From assembly GCF_903944925.1 (NCBI RefSeq), contig NZ_CAJATU010000082.1:1-64000 (forward strand): a DNA stretch of 64,000 nucleotides, in the 5' to 3' direction. The notes beneath the pieces were generated by a model that saw only the letters and a program-made list of their open reading frames with translations, made no database searches and was not told where the DNA came from. A program made the translations under genes and the position numbers. This document shows positions 1 through 8,665 of this stretch, piece by piece (position 1 is the first letter of the stretch; each line of letters opens with the position of its first letter). The DNA comes from an uncultured Rhodopila sp. GTDB lineage: Bacteria; Pseudomonadota; Alphaproteobacteria; Acetobacterales; Acetobacteraceae.

Positions 1-21
1 GCCCGCACTCTCAACAGGCAG

Positions 22-113
22 GGTGGCCGGGATCAGTTTGGAATGGTGGCCGCCATCAAGTCGGAACGGTGGCCGCCATCAAGTTGGAATAGGTGGCCGG
101 GATGCGTTGGAAT
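22..113. repeat. Four tandem 23-bp repeats, probable IS21-type terminal repeats
   Basis: Four consecutive units begin at 22, 45, 68 and 92, each starting GGTGGCC and ending GGAA(T/C), with a period of about 23 bp. The middle two differ at only two positions (GTCGGAAC against GTTGGAAT). Multiple short repeats at an element end are known for IS21-family elements, where they bind the transposase. No istA or istB gene is visible, so the rest of the element would lie left of the window or be lost. Assignment to IS21 is from memory of the family and was not checked. The block joins directly onto a transposase fragment at about 114. Confidence 0.6.
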
Positions 114-114
114 C

Positions 115-630
115 CGCAGCCTGTGGGAGTATGCTGCGCTGGTCACCTCGCTGGACAGCGAGATACTGACGCTGGGGCAGTTGTACCGCGATCGGGCGGA
201 CTGCGAAAACGGCTTCGACGAATTGAAGAACCAGTGGGGCTGGGGCGGTTTCACGACGCAGGACCTGACGCGCTGCCGGCTGCTCGCCCGCATGGTGGCG
301 CTGATCTACAACTGGTGGAGCCTGTTCGCCCGCCTGGCCGATCCGGAGCATCATCGCGAGGCGATCACCACCCGGCCACTGCTGCTGTCCGCGATTGCGC
401 GCAGAACACACCATGCGGGCCAGGTGACGTTGACTGTCAGCAGCATGCATGGCGCCCGCGACAAGGCCCGGCGGGCCTATGTCCGCATCGCCGGGTTCCT
501 GGCCGAGCTGAGGAAAAATGCGGAGCAGTTGGACCCGCTGGAAAAGTGGTACCGCATCCTGAGCGAAGCCCTTCGTCACTTCCTGAAAGGACGGCAACTC
601 CGGCCGCCGCTGCGCCTCCACCCGGGGTAA
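115..630 (+). pseudogene. Truncated IS1380-family transposase (C-terminal part)
   Basis: From about base 115 the frame encodes a DDE transposase C-terminus with the stretches LYRDRADCENGFDELKNQWG and YNWWSLFARL, typical of IS1380-type transposases. Only about 170 residues remain of a protein usually over 400 residues, so the N-terminal catalytic part is missing. The ORF-track start at 43 lies in the repeat block and is an artefact of the junction. The break at about 114 coincides with the end of the tandem repeats, which suggests a second element inserted into this gene or a deletion between two elements. It is very unlikely to be active. Confidence 0.8.
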
Positions 631-915
631 ACGCCTACCATGGGTTGAATTGCTCCCCGACCCGTCGATGCCAAACGGCGCCAACTGCCGGATTTAGGAT
701 AAGAGGCTACATATCGGGCACCACGATGGCCGGGGTGATCTCTATCTTCATGCAGTTACTTTCGCTACCGTCGATACTTTACCACAGGTGCAGCTCGACA
801 GCAGCGTCGGTTTCCCGCGCGCGGATGGAGTCGACTACGGGGCCGGCAACTATCAAGATACCTGATTAGAACGTCGCTCCCCCGGGCGACAGAACCAACC
901 CAAAGGGAGGCCGTC

Positions 916-1107
916 ATGACCGTCAACCTCGGAACCGTCGACCGCGCTGCCCGCATCGTTCTTGGACTGGCCCTTGGCGCCGCCGGATTGGGCGGTTTCG
1001 TCGGCCTTATATGGGGCGCGGGCGGCATCCTGTCGCTGGCGAGCGGGGTGTCAGGCTTCTGTCCGGCCTACCGCCTGTTTGGCTTCAGAACCTGCGGCGA
1101 TGCCTGA
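916..1107 (+). CDS. DUF2892 / YgaP-type small inner-membrane protein
   Basis: A 63-residue protein with two hydrophobic segments (about residues 10-30 and 33-50) and the DUF2892 pattern: an N-terminal NLGTVDRAARIVLG motif and a Cys-Pro turn (GFCPAY) near the C-terminus. Members are found alone or fused to rhodanese domains in YgaP-like proteins; their role is unclear. A GGGAGG ribosome-binding site lies about 7 bases before the ATG. The 285 bases upstream, between this gene and the transposase remnant, show no convincing gene. Confidence 0.8.
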   Translation: MTVNLGTVDRAARIVLGLALGAAGLGGFVGLIWGAGGILSLASGVSGFCPAYRLFGFRTCGDA

Positions 1108-1189
1108 TCCCGGACGCCGGAGCCACTCGATCTCTGTCTCAGGACCAGAGGCAGCGGCCCGTTGGCCAGGGCAGCGGTGTACGGCCGCT

Positions 1190-2968
1190 CTACCGAACCC
1201 GGCCCAAAGCCGCCTTGATTTGATCCATATTTTCCAGCGCCGCCTGGTGCCCCGCCGCAATCACCTTCTCATGTGCGTTCCAGTCGAAGATCCCGATATC
1301 GCCCACCGCCGGCTTCAGCAGCACGTCGCGGCCATCGCGGATCGGGTTTGCGGCGGTGTCGCTGCCGATGGTGCCCACGCGCCACAGTAAATCCAGGATA
1401 CCCGGCAACCCCGTTTCGCCACCCGATCGCGCATCCCGTTCCATCGAGCCAACATCCACCGCGATCACCGAAGCCACCCCGAACCCGTGAATCCCTTCGA
1501 TCGGCATGTTGTTCAGCACGCCGCCATCGACATAAACCGCATTCCCTTCCAGTATCGGCGGACAAATCCCCGGAACAGCAGTCGTCGCCCGCAGCCAGGT
1601 CACCAGCGGCCCGGTCCGGTGCACTGCCGAAACGCCCTCGGTAATATTCGTCGAGACGCAGAACAGCGGTATCGGCGCATCCTCCATCGCCATGGTCCCA
1701 AAGCAATGACCAAGTGTCCTGACAAACGCCCGCTCGGAATAAAGCGCCGTCCAGGGCACCGCGAAATCGGTGAATTTCCGCCGGTTGAACGCCATGGCCA
1801 GCGCCCGAACCGTGGTCGTGAGATTCCACTCCAAAGCGAACACCGCAGAAACGATCGCGCCGACACTGGTGCCGCCGACAGCGTCGATCTGGATGTCATG
1901 CTCTCGCAGCGCCTGGATGACGCCGATATGCGCCATCGCCTTCGCACCTCCGCCGGACAACACCAAACCCAGCCCGCGCTCCGCGATCAGACGACTCGCC
2001 CGCTCAATATCGGCCGAAGACCGAATGTGAAAATGCCGGCTCGGGTTCACCGCCGCCAGCCAACCCGTGGTCTTACCGGGAACGATCGCGTCCTGCCACA
2101 GCAGCATCAATGCCAGCGGCGTGGTATGCGGCACGTCCAACCGAACCGTCCCCGGTTCGCCATCGCCGTTCGCCACAAGCACGATGCGGTCGCTCTGGCG
2201 GACGCAGAATCGCGTCCAGGGCGTCGGATCGCCGTCCGCCTGCAGCAGAACGAAATCAGAATGCTTCTCGATATCGGAGAACCACGCCGACGTCCGTTCA
2301 GACTTTTGCTTGCCGGCAACAATAACCACCGTCCCGAAAGCCTCCAGGCACGCAGCGATCTTCTGCACAATCGGCCGGATGTCGGTCGCTTCATCCGCCG
2401 GCACAAAGCAAAACGTGTGACACTTCGGCAGCCTCGCCACAGCCGCCTGGCCGCGCTGCAACCGTTGCACCGCCCCGGAACAGACCGCCAGCAAAACACC
2501 ATGGCAACGCGCCGCCGCGGCATGCAGATCGGCCTTCGATATGCGCAAAACTTCGCTGTTGCGCAGCGCCCGCACGCCGACACTGTGCGCTTCGCCGGTA
2601 AAGAAGCCGACATCCCCGATGACATCGCCTGCCCCGAACCGATCGAGCATCGCCCGGCCGCCGCCTGCCGCGTGATAGGCGCCGAACTGGCCGGTCATGA
2701 CGATATAGACCGCCTCCGGCTGCTCGCCTTCCCAAATCAACGCAGTCCCGGCGGGAACCGACATCAACGAGCAGATTGACGTCAGCGCCTCGATCGACTT
2801 GCCATCCGCCAACGGAAACGCCCCGCGCAGATCGCGGGCACGCTCGGCCCGCGCCTTGTCCTCCTCGGCGCGCCGCGCCGAGGACAGCGGGTGACGATAC
2901 AGCCAGCCGTCCGGAGTCCGCGCATGCAGCTTGAGGCTGTTCAAAAGACGAGCGGTCCTGTCCGACAT
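1190..2968 (-). CDS. Cyclic-nucleotide-binding domain plus patatin-like phospholipase (NTE/RssA type)
   Basis: About 592 residues. Roughly residues 45-150 form a cNMP-binding domain (EGEQPEAVYIVMTGQFGAY followed by GDVIGDVGFFTGE). The C-terminal half is a patatin lipase with the oxyanion motif GGGAKAMAHIG at about 339, the nucleophile elbow GGTSVG (Ser near 368) and the catalytic DGG near 481. The architecture matches bacterial neuropathy-target-esterase-like serine hydrolases acting on lysophospholipids. I chose the ATG at 2968 because GAAGGGTCTG gives a good Shine-Dalgarno; the ORF track extends to a GTG at 3010. It lies downstream of the nitrilase-like gene on the same strand with 176 bp between. 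Confidence 0.87.
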   Translation of the reverse strand: MSDRTARLLNSLKLHARTPDGWLYRHPLSSARRAEEDKARAERARDLRGAFPLADGKSIEALTSICSLMSVPAGTALIWEGEQPEAVYIVMTGQFGAYHAAGGGRAMLDRFGAGDVIGDVGFFTGEAHSVGVRALRNSEVLRISKADLHAAAARCHGVLLAVCSGAVQRLQRGQAAVARLPKCHTFCFVPADEATDIRPIVQKIAACLEAFGTVVIVAGKQKSERTSAWFSDIEKHSDFVLLQADGDPTPWTRFCVRQSDRIVLVANGDGEPGTVRLDVPHTTPLALMLLWQDAIVPGKTTGWLAAVNPSRHFHIRSSADIERASRLIAERGLGLVLSGGGAKAMAHIGVIQALREHDIQIDAVGGTSVGAIVSAVFALEWNLTTTVRALAMAFNRRKFTDFAVPWTALYSERAFVRTLGHCFGTMAMEDAPIPLFCVSTNITEGVSAVHRTGPLVTWLRATTAVPGICPPILEGNAVYVDGGVLNNMPIEGIHGFGVASVIAVDVGSMERDARSGGETGLPGILDLLWRVGTIGSDTAANPIRDGRDVLLKPAVGDIGIFDWNAHEKVIAAGHQAALENMDQIKAALGRVR

Positions 2969-3144
2969 CAGACCCTTCATCAACGCCGAATCGTAAGCGC
3001 AGTAACTCACTCAGGTATAGCGGGTTCGCAGTATGAGAAGCCACGACGAACCCGAGGTCCCAATTGTTCGTTATCAACAGCGGATCGCCCGCCGATCGGC
3101 GGTCAATAAAGCGTGGTTCGGCCCGGCTGCCAGACCCCGAGGGC

Positions 3145-4215
3145 TCAGTTTCCGCCCGGGGCTTTCCAGATGTTCCGATCCTGCATCAGCCGCACCTGCC
3201 GATCGATAACCTCGCGCTTGTAGTCGGCGTGACGGCCGGGGATGGTGTCCGCATAAAGGTTTTTCGGGTAGATTGGCTGCTCGTAGATAATCTGCGCCAG
3301 TTCCGCGCGGATGTCCTTGGCCCAATTTGTCACCTGGGCGCTCTGCCGATGGTGCCGCAATGCCTCGATATTGATCACGCCTGCGACAAATGTGGAGCCA
3401 TTGGTATCGCGCTGCTTGCCGACGATCGCGCCACGGTAATCCACGATCATCGACTGCCCGCCGCCGGCGTCGATCGGGGTCTCGCTGTCGGGATACAGGT
3501 GATAGCCGCCAATGTTCGGCGCCACGACATACATATTGTTCTCCAGCGCCCGCGCCCGGTTGGAGATCTCGAAGAAATCGTTCTCCGTGAACGGCGCCGG
3601 CAGCGACGCGCGGTAGACGACTTCCGCGCCGTTCAGCGCCAGGCCGCGGCCGTTTTCGGGATAGCTGCCCTCCATCGCCATCATGATCCCCAGCCGCCCG
3701 ATGGCGGTGTCGGCGACCGGCCAGAAAGCCTGCAAGGTGCGGCCGTATTTCTCGATCCACCAGTCGAACACGTCATGCGGCGAAACCGAGCGCTCGCACG
3801 GCAGCAGCGCCGAGATCTTGTAGTGTTTGAGGATGACGGCGCCGTCCGGATCGACGATGAAGCCGACATTGAAAAACCGGTCCGGCCAGTCTTCGTGCCG
3901 CGCCTTGGCCTGGGCGATGATGAAGCAGCCCCATTGCCGGGCCAGGCGGCCGATCCGGTCGGTTTCCCGGCCGGGGATGTCGATGGCGCAGGTGCGGGCA
4001 AACTCGGCATGATCGACGTCGAGCACTTCGTCGTTGAACCCCTGTAGCGCGCCTTCGGGAATGGCGATCAGCCGGACCGGGATGTCGAGATTGGACAGCC
4101 AGAACGCCGCCTTGGTCAGGCTTTCCAAGTGTTCGAGGTTCTTTTCCATGTCCTCGCGGCGGCGGATACCCCAGAAGCTCGGGATCAGTCCGACCGCGGT
4201 GTAGGGTTCGACCAT
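3145..4215 (-). CDS. Nitrilase-superfamily protein with Ala at the catalytic Cys position
   Basis: A 356-residue carbon-nitrogen-hydrolase fold protein. The Glu motif (IAIPEGALQG) and a Lys motif (KHYKIS) are present. The third element, normally GxxICxDxxFPE, reads LGIMMAMEGSYPE, with Ala (codon GCG, read directly on the minus strand) where the nucleophilic Cys is expected. It may be a non-hydrolytic homologue or a subgroup with altered chemistry. The remaining fold is intact, including RARALENNMYVV and the GGGQSMIVDYRG segment. The ATG has a very strong GGAGGAGGG ribosome-binding site. It follows mnmE by 61 bp on the same strand. Confidence 0.8.
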   Translation of the reverse strand: MVEPYTAVGLIPSFWGIRRREDMEKNLEHLESLTKAAFWLSNLDIPVRLIAIPEGALQGFNDEVLDVDHAEFARTCAIDIPGRETDRIGRLARQWGCFIIAQAKARHEDWPDRFFNVGFIVDPDGAVILKHYKISALLPCERSVSPHDVFDWWIEKYGRTLQAFWPVADTAIGRLGIMMAMEGSYPENGRGLALNGAEVVYRASLPAPFTENDFFEISNRARALENNMYVVAPNIGGYHLYPDSETPIDAGGGQSMIVDYRGAIVGKQRDTNGSTFVAGVINIEALRHHRQSAQVTNWAKDIRAELAQIIYEQPIYPKNLYADTIPGRHADYKREVIDRQVRLMQDRNIWKAPGGN

Positions 4216-4276
4216 GTCACCCTCCTCCGGGAATCAGGTTCGTAACATCATCTGTTTGATGCCATCGCGATGCAAC

Positions 4277-5569
4277 TTATTTGCCGATGCAGAAACGGGA
4301 GAACAGGGTATCCAAAATATCCTCCACCCCGACATGACCGGTGATCCGCCCAAGCTCCCGCATCGCCAGGCGCAAGTCTTCGCCTCGCAACTCCGGCAAT
4401 TCGGCCCGTTCGGCGTCCTCCAGATGACCCGCCGCCGCCGACAGCGCCGCCCGGTGCCGGGCCCGGGTCAGGGGCGGAGCACCCCGGGATTCCGTCATCC
4501 GCCGAGCTGCCGAGGCGAGACAATTGCGCAGGTCAGCCACCCCCTCCCCGGTCTTCGCGCTGATCCGCACCGACCCCGCAGGCCCCGGGAACCCCAGATC
4601 GGCTTTATTGGCCACCAGAATGTGCCGCACGGACGCCAAAGCCGCCACCTCGGCCCCCGCCTCCACCACTGTCAGCACCATATCGGCGTCTTCCACCCTG
4701 GCCAACGCCCGGCGAACCCCCTCCGCCTCGATGCTGTCCGTCGTCTCGCGCAGCCCCGCGGTATCGACCAGCGTCACCGGCACGCCGCCCAGCACCACAC
4801 GCGTCTCCAGCGCATCCCGCGTGGTGCCCGGGGTTGCCGAGACAATCGCCACATCCCGTTCCGCCAAGGCGTTCATCAGAGTCGATTTCCCCACATTGGG
4901 CGCGCCGGTGATGGCAAAGAACAACCCCTCGCGCAGCTTCTCACCCCGCCCGGCGTCGTCCAGGTGAGTGCGGATTTCCGCCCGCACGGCGCGCAACGTG
5001 GCCAGAAGCTGGTCTTCCACTTCGGGCGGCAGATCCTCGTCGGGGAAGTCGATCAGCGCTTCCTGATAGGCCAAAATCCCCCGCAGACGATCCGCCCAGT
5101 CCTGGTAGATCGCGCCGAGCGCCCCCTCCATCTGACGCAAAGCCTGGTGCCGCTGCGCCTCGGTCTCGGCGGAGATCAGGTCGTGCACCGCCTCCGCCTC
5201 CAGCAGGTCCATGCGACCATTCAGGAATGCCCGCCGCGTGAACTCTCCCGGTTCCGCCGGGCGCAGGCCCGCCGCGACCAGGGCGTCCGCCACACCGTCG
5301 ATCACTGCACGGCCGCCATGCAAATGAAGCTCGGCGCAATCCTCACCGGTATAAGTGCCGGGGCCGGGGAACCACAGGACCACCGCCTGATCCAGCAAAT
5401 CGCCCCCGAGGTTGCGCAAACGCCGCAGCGATGCGCGGCGCGGAACCGGCAGTGCACCGCAGCAAAGCGCCGTGACCGCCCGTTCTGCAGCGGCACCGCT
5501 GATCCGCATCACCGCGATGGCGGCGCGGGCGGAGCCGGACGCGAGGGCGAAAATCGTATCATCGCTCAT
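4277..5569 (-). CDS. mnmE: tRNA uridine-5-carboxymethylaminomethyl modification GTPase MnmE
   Basis: About 430 residues. MnmE acts with MnmG to modify the wobble uridine of certain tRNAs. The N-terminal folate-binding domain starts DTIFALASG and contains GEFTRRAFLNGRMDL; the inserted G domain has P-loop GAPNVGKST (about 222-230), DTAG and NKAD; and the protein ends with the signature FCIGK. The ORF-track start is a TTG at 5644, but the family N-terminus matches the ATG at 5569, which leaves room for the bchE control region. No mnmG is in the window. Confidence 0.97.
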   Translation of the reverse strand: MSDDTIFALASGSARAAIAVMRISGAAAERAVTALCCGALPVPRRASLRRLRNLGGDLLDQAVVLWFPGPGTYTGEDCAELHLHGGRAVIDGVADALVAAGLRPAEPGEFTRRAFLNGRMDLLEAEAVHDLISAETEAQRHQALRQMEGALGAIYQDWADRLRGILAYQEALIDFPDEDLPPEVEDQLLATLRAVRAEIRTHLDDAGRGEKLREGLFFAITGAPNVGKSTLMNALAERDVAIVSATPGTTRDALETRVVLGGVPVTLVDTAGLRETTDSIEAEGVRRALARVEDADMVLTVVEAGAEVAALASVRHILVANKADLGFPGPAGSVRISAKTGEGVADLRNCLASAARRMTESRGAPPLTRARHRAALSAAAGHLEDAERAELPELRGEDLRLAMRELGRITGHVGVEDILDTLFSRFCIGK

Positions 5570-5630
5570 CGCGTAACCATAGCGGCTTTCGCGCCGCCCT
5601 GAACCGTCTCGGCTGCTTAATCTATTGCCT

Positions 5631-5644
5631 TTGATCTGCGTCAA
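5631..5644. promoter_or_regulatory. FNR/FixK-type box upstream of bchE (one mismatch)
   Basis: TTGATCTGCGTCAA matches the consensus TTGAT-N4-ATCAA with one difference (G for A at the start of the right half-site). Its centre is about 63 bp before the bchE GTG and lies in the divergent mnmE-bchE gap. FnrL-type control of bchE is known in purple bacteria, and an anaerobic switch would suit an oxygen-sensitive radical SAM cyclase. Binding is inferred. Confidence 0.65.
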
Positions 5645-5663
5645 TGTCAGGTGTCACCCCGAC

Positions 5664-5681
5664 CGTCAACCATGCTTGACA
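5664..5681. promoter_or_regulatory. Possible CrtJ/PpsR-like operator before bchE
   Basis: CGT-N12-ACA, one base from the CrtJ/PpsR consensus TGT-N12-ACA, is built around a perfect GTCAA-N6-TTGAC inverted repeat. It sits about 20 bp before the bchE start, between the FNR-like box and the ribosome-binding site, where a repressor could act. The first triplet mismatch weakens the call. Confidence 0.35.
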
Positions 5682-5700
5682 GATCGGGAGGTCATTCAGC

Positions 5701-7407
5701 GTGCGTATCCTGCTCATTCATCCGAACTACCATTCCGGCGGCGCCGAGATCGCCGGCAACTGGCCGCCCGCCTGGGCCGCTTACCTCGCCGGATCGCTGA
5801 AAGCCGCCGGCTACAGCGATCTGCGGTTCGTCGACGCGATGACCAACAACATCTCGGACGATGACCTGCGCGACATCATTAAGGCCGAACAGCCCGATAT
5901 TGTCGGTTGCACCTGCATCACCCCGTCGATCTACAAGGCCGAGCGGGTGTTGCAGATCGCCAAGGAGGTCGCGCCGAAAACGGTGACCGTCCTCGGCGGC
6001 ATCCACGCCACGTTCATGTACCAGCAGGTCCTCACCGAGGCGCCATGGATCGACACCATCGTCCGCGGTGAGGGCGAGGAGATTCTGATCAACCTCGTCC
6101 GCCTGATCGACCAGGGCCGCTGGCCAGCCGATCGGCATGAGGTCAAGGGGCTGGCGTTTACGGAAACGCTGGCGGAGGGCGCGCAGATCGTCGCCACCGC
6201 GGCGGCGCCCACCATCAAGGACCTGGACTCGATCGAAGCCGACTGGGGCATCCTGGAGTGGGATAAATATCGCTACATCCCGCTGAACTGCCGCGTCGCG
6301 ATCCCGAACATGGCGCGTGGCTGTCCGTTCACCTGCTCCTTCTGCTCGCAGTGGAAGTTCTGGCGCGACTATCGCTTCCGCGACCCGATCAAGGTCGTGG
6401 ACGAGATCGAGACACTCTATAAGAAGTACGATATCGGCTTCTTCATCCTCGCGGACGAGGAACCGACGATCAACCGCAAGAAGTTCATCCAGTTCTGCGA
6501 GGCACTGATCGAGCGCGGGCTGAACGAAAAGGTTCTGTGGGGCATCAACACCCGCGTCACCGACATCTTGCGTGACGAGGAATACCTGCCGCTATACCGC
6601 AAGGCCGGCCTGATCCACGTGTCGCTCGGCACCGAAGCCGCGGCGCAGTTGAAGCTGGACCTGTTCAACAAAGAGACGAAAATCTCCGACAACAAGAAGG
6701 CGATCCAGCTTCTGCGGGATGCCGGCATCGTTGTCGAAGCCCAGTTCATCGTCGGTCTGGAGAACGAGACCGCCGAGACGCTGGAAGAGACCTACCGCAT
6801 GGCGGTGGAATGGGGTCCCGACCTGGCGAACTGGTCGATGTATACGCCGTGGCCGTTCACGTCGCTGTTCCAGGAGATGAAGGACAAGGTCGAGATCTTC
6901 GACTTCGACAAGTACAATTTCGTTACGCCGATCATGAAGCCCAATGCGATGGATCGCAGTGAGCTGCTGGATCGGGTGATGAACAACTACCGCCGCTTCT
7001 ATATAAAGAAGGCTCTGTTCCACTACCCGTGGGCCGGCAAGGGCGCGCGGCGGCGCTATCTGCTGGGCTGCCTGAAAGCCTTCCTCAAGTCCGGTTTCGA
7101 ACGCAAGTTCTACGACCTCGGCAAGGTCGGCTATTGGGGACCGCAGTCGAAGAAGAAGGTCAACTTCCACTTCGACGAGGGCCGCAAGCTGGCTGAGGCG
7201 CAGACCAGCGACTGGATTGCCGCGGCCGATACCTCGCGCAAGGCGAAGCCGTTGATTCCGTTGTCGGCGGTTTCCGCTTGCGGCGGCGGACGCGACCAGA
7301 TGGACGCAATCGAAGCCAGCGGTGCCAAGTCGCCGGCGGTGGTGATGGCGTGCGGTGGCGGCACCGAGCAGATGGCCGAGACCGATGACGCAGCCGGCGC
7401 GGATTGA
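5701..7407 (+). CDS. bchE: Anaerobic Mg-protoporphyrin IX monomethyl ester oxidative cyclase BchE
   Basis: 568 residues. BchE is a radical SAM enzyme that forms the fifth (E) ring of bacteriochlorophyll without oxygen. A B12-binding-like N-terminal domain opens with [20 protein letters not shown], and the radical SAM cluster motif CPFTCSFC has cysteines at about 208, 212 and 215. Length and order fit BchE rather than generic B12-radical SAM proteins. The start is GTG with GGGAGG about 8 bases upstream. The C-terminal tail carries two similar motifs, ACGGGRDQM and ACGGGTEQM. It overlaps or abuts bchJ, so the two probably form an operon, preceded by a FNR-like box. Confidence 0.93.
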   Translation: MRILLIHPNYHSGGAEIAGNWPPAWAAYLAGSLKAAGYSDLRFVDAMTNNISDDDLRDIIKAEQPDIVGCTCITPSIYKAERVLQIAKEVAPKTVTVLGGIHATFMYQQVLTEAPWIDTIVRGEGEEILINLVRLIDQGRWPADRHEVKGLAFTETLAEGAQIVATAAAPTIKDLDSIEADWGILEWDKYRYIPLNCRVAIPNMARGCPFTCSFCSQWKFWRDYRFRDPIKVVDEIETLYKKYDIGFFILADEEPTINRKKFIQFCEALIERGLNEKVLWGINTRVTDILRDEEYLPLYRKAGLIHVSLGTEAAAQLKLDLFNKETKISDNKKAIQLLRDAGIVVEAQFIVGLENETAETLEETYRMAVEWGPDLANWSMYTPWPFTSLFQEMKDKVEIFDFDKYNFVTPIMKPNAMDRSELLDRVMNNYRRFYIKKALFHYPWAGKGARRRYLLGCLKAFLKSGFERKFYDLGKVGYWGPQSKKKVNFHFDEGRKLAEAQTSDWIAAADTSRKAKPLIPLSAVSACGGGRDQMDAIEASGAKSPAVVMACGGGTEQMAETDDAAGAD

Positions 7408-8029
7408 TCGTTCGATGCACGGCCTGACCGATGACCCCTCGGTACCCGGGGTCATCGGACCGAACGCGGTGCTTCAGCTTATCGAGGCGCTGAAGGCCGC
7501 GGGACTATACGACGTATCCGCCCCGGTCTTCGCATCGGCCGGGGTGGCGGACTGGCTGGTTGACCCGCCTGAGAAAATGGTCGACCAGCGCCGGGTTGCC
7601 CGGCTGCACCAGGCGATCCGTGCGGTGTCCTCGCCTGAGGAGGGCATCGCGCTGATGGCCGAGTCCGGGCGGCTGACCGCGGATTACATCCTGGCCAACC
7701 GCATTCCCAAGCCGGCTCAGGTGCTGTTGAAGCTGCTGCCGCCGAGGCTGGCGGCCGCGGCGTTCGTGCCGGCGATCAAGGCGCATTCGTGGACCTTCGC
7801 CGGAACGGGCAAATTCACTGGCAAGGCCGGTTCGCCGACGGTGTTCACCCTGATCGGCAATCCGCTGTGCGCGGGGGAGCGCGCCTCCAAGCCGGTCTGC
7901 ACCTGGCATGCGGGGGTGTTCCAGCGGCTGTTTCAGGTTCTGGTGTCACCCCGTGCTCGTGCCGTCGAGACGGATTGCGAGGCCTGCGGCGGCCCGTTCT
8001 GCCGCTTCGAAGTGGATTGGCGGAAATAG
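7385..8029 (+). CDS. bchJ: Bacteriochlorophyll biosynthesis protein BchJ (V4R domain)
   Basis: About 214 residues with the 4-vinyl-reductase (V4R) fold: an N-terminal [12 protein letters not shown] segment and a C-terminal cysteine cluster [15 protein letters not shown]. BchJ was originally named as a vinyl reductase, but its exact role is debated and an accessory or substrate-handling role with Mg-chelatase has been proposed. The ATG at 7385 overlaps the bchE 3' end; an ATG at 7415, just after the bchE stop, is an equally possible start. Either way translation is probably coupled to bchE. Confidence 0.88.
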   Translation: MTQPARIDRSMHGLTDDPSVPGVIGPNAVLQLIEALKAAGLYDVSAPVFASAGVADWLVDPPEKMVDQRRVARLHQAIRAVSSPEEGIALMAESGRLTADYILANRIPKPAQVLLKLLPPRLAAAAFVPAIKAHSWTFAGTGKFTGKAGSPTVFTLIGNPLCAGERASKPVCTWHAGVFQRLFQVLVSPRARAVETDCEACGGPFCRFEVDWRK

Positions 8030-8087
8030 GCTGGCATTAAGCCGATCTTAACTATTTGGCGGTTTTGTAGGGGCGCAAGAACGGGAT

Positions 8088-8429
8088 GTGCCCCACTGCA
8101 TGCTGCCTCCAGGAACTTTTAGTGCGCTGAAAGGCCACCATGACGCCATCGTCACGGTGGCCTGCCTCGGTGCATGTTTGACTGCGATTGTATGCGGGGT
8201 GCCCGCTTGGGCTGCAATAGCAGCGCTTGCATTGTCTTTGGGCATATCACATCTTCGAGCAACCAAGAAGGAACGTCATATTGAGGCACTTGCCCGTCGA
8301 CAGATGATCGATGCAATGGTTAGGCTTGCGACCATTGAGAATGAGCGTTCGGACGCCGCGCCTCGGTCCGGACGTAAATCTCGGCGGGCGGTGCGGCAAC
8401 TGGAAGACGATGAGGGTTACCCACGATGA
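8088..8429 (+). CDS. Small hypothetical membrane protein
   Basis: About 113 residues from a GTG; an internal ATG at 8100 is an alternative. A hydrophobic region spans about residues 20-53 (VACLGACLTAIVCGVP and the following AWAAIAALALSLGI), then a charged, Arg-rich cytoplasmic-type tail. I do not recognise the family. Its stop overlaps the next gene in an ATGA arrangement, which supports real, coupled translation. It may follow bchJ in the same transcript (58-bp gap). Confidence 0.5.
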   Translation: MPHCMLPPGTFSALKGHHDAIVTVACLGACLTAIVCGVPAWAAIAALALSLGISHLRATKKERHIEALARRQMIDAMVRLATIENERSDAAPRSGRKSRRAVRQLEDDEGYPR

Positions 8430-8665
8430 ACCTGCTATCAACTGACCTTGCGGCGATCGTGGCGGCCATTCTTGTGGCGGTGTCCGCGTGGGCCGTTCGC
8501 GCGCAGTCGCACGCCCGGCACGAAGCCCGCGTCAGGCTTCTGCGGGAAACCACGGAATCGCTGCATCGAAAGGCGGAGGAAGCTGCCCGGTTCCGCGCGG
8601 TGGCGGGCATGCCGGTGCAGGGTTCGGCGGCTTCGGCCAAGCCGTCTCAGGTCTTTCCGGCGTAG
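8426..8665 (+). CDS. Small hypothetical membrane-anchored protein
   Basis: 79 residues with one N-terminal transmembrane helix (about 7-24, LAAIVAAILVAVSAWAV) and a charged helical tail. The ATG overlaps the stop of the preceding small gene (ATGA), so the two are probably coupled. Its 3' end overlaps the 3' end of the convergent DUF169 gene by 19 bp. No family was recognised. Confidence 0.5.
   Translation: MNLLSTDLAAIVAAILVAVSAWAVRAQSHARHEARVRLLRETTESLHRKAEEAARFRAVAGMPVQGSAASAKPSQVFPA

Noticed and set aside
3089-3102. CCGCCGATCGGCGG palindrome between the nitrilase-like and patatin genes
   Set aside because: Continuous palindrome with no loop and no T tract, so not a terminator; too short to assign as an operator.
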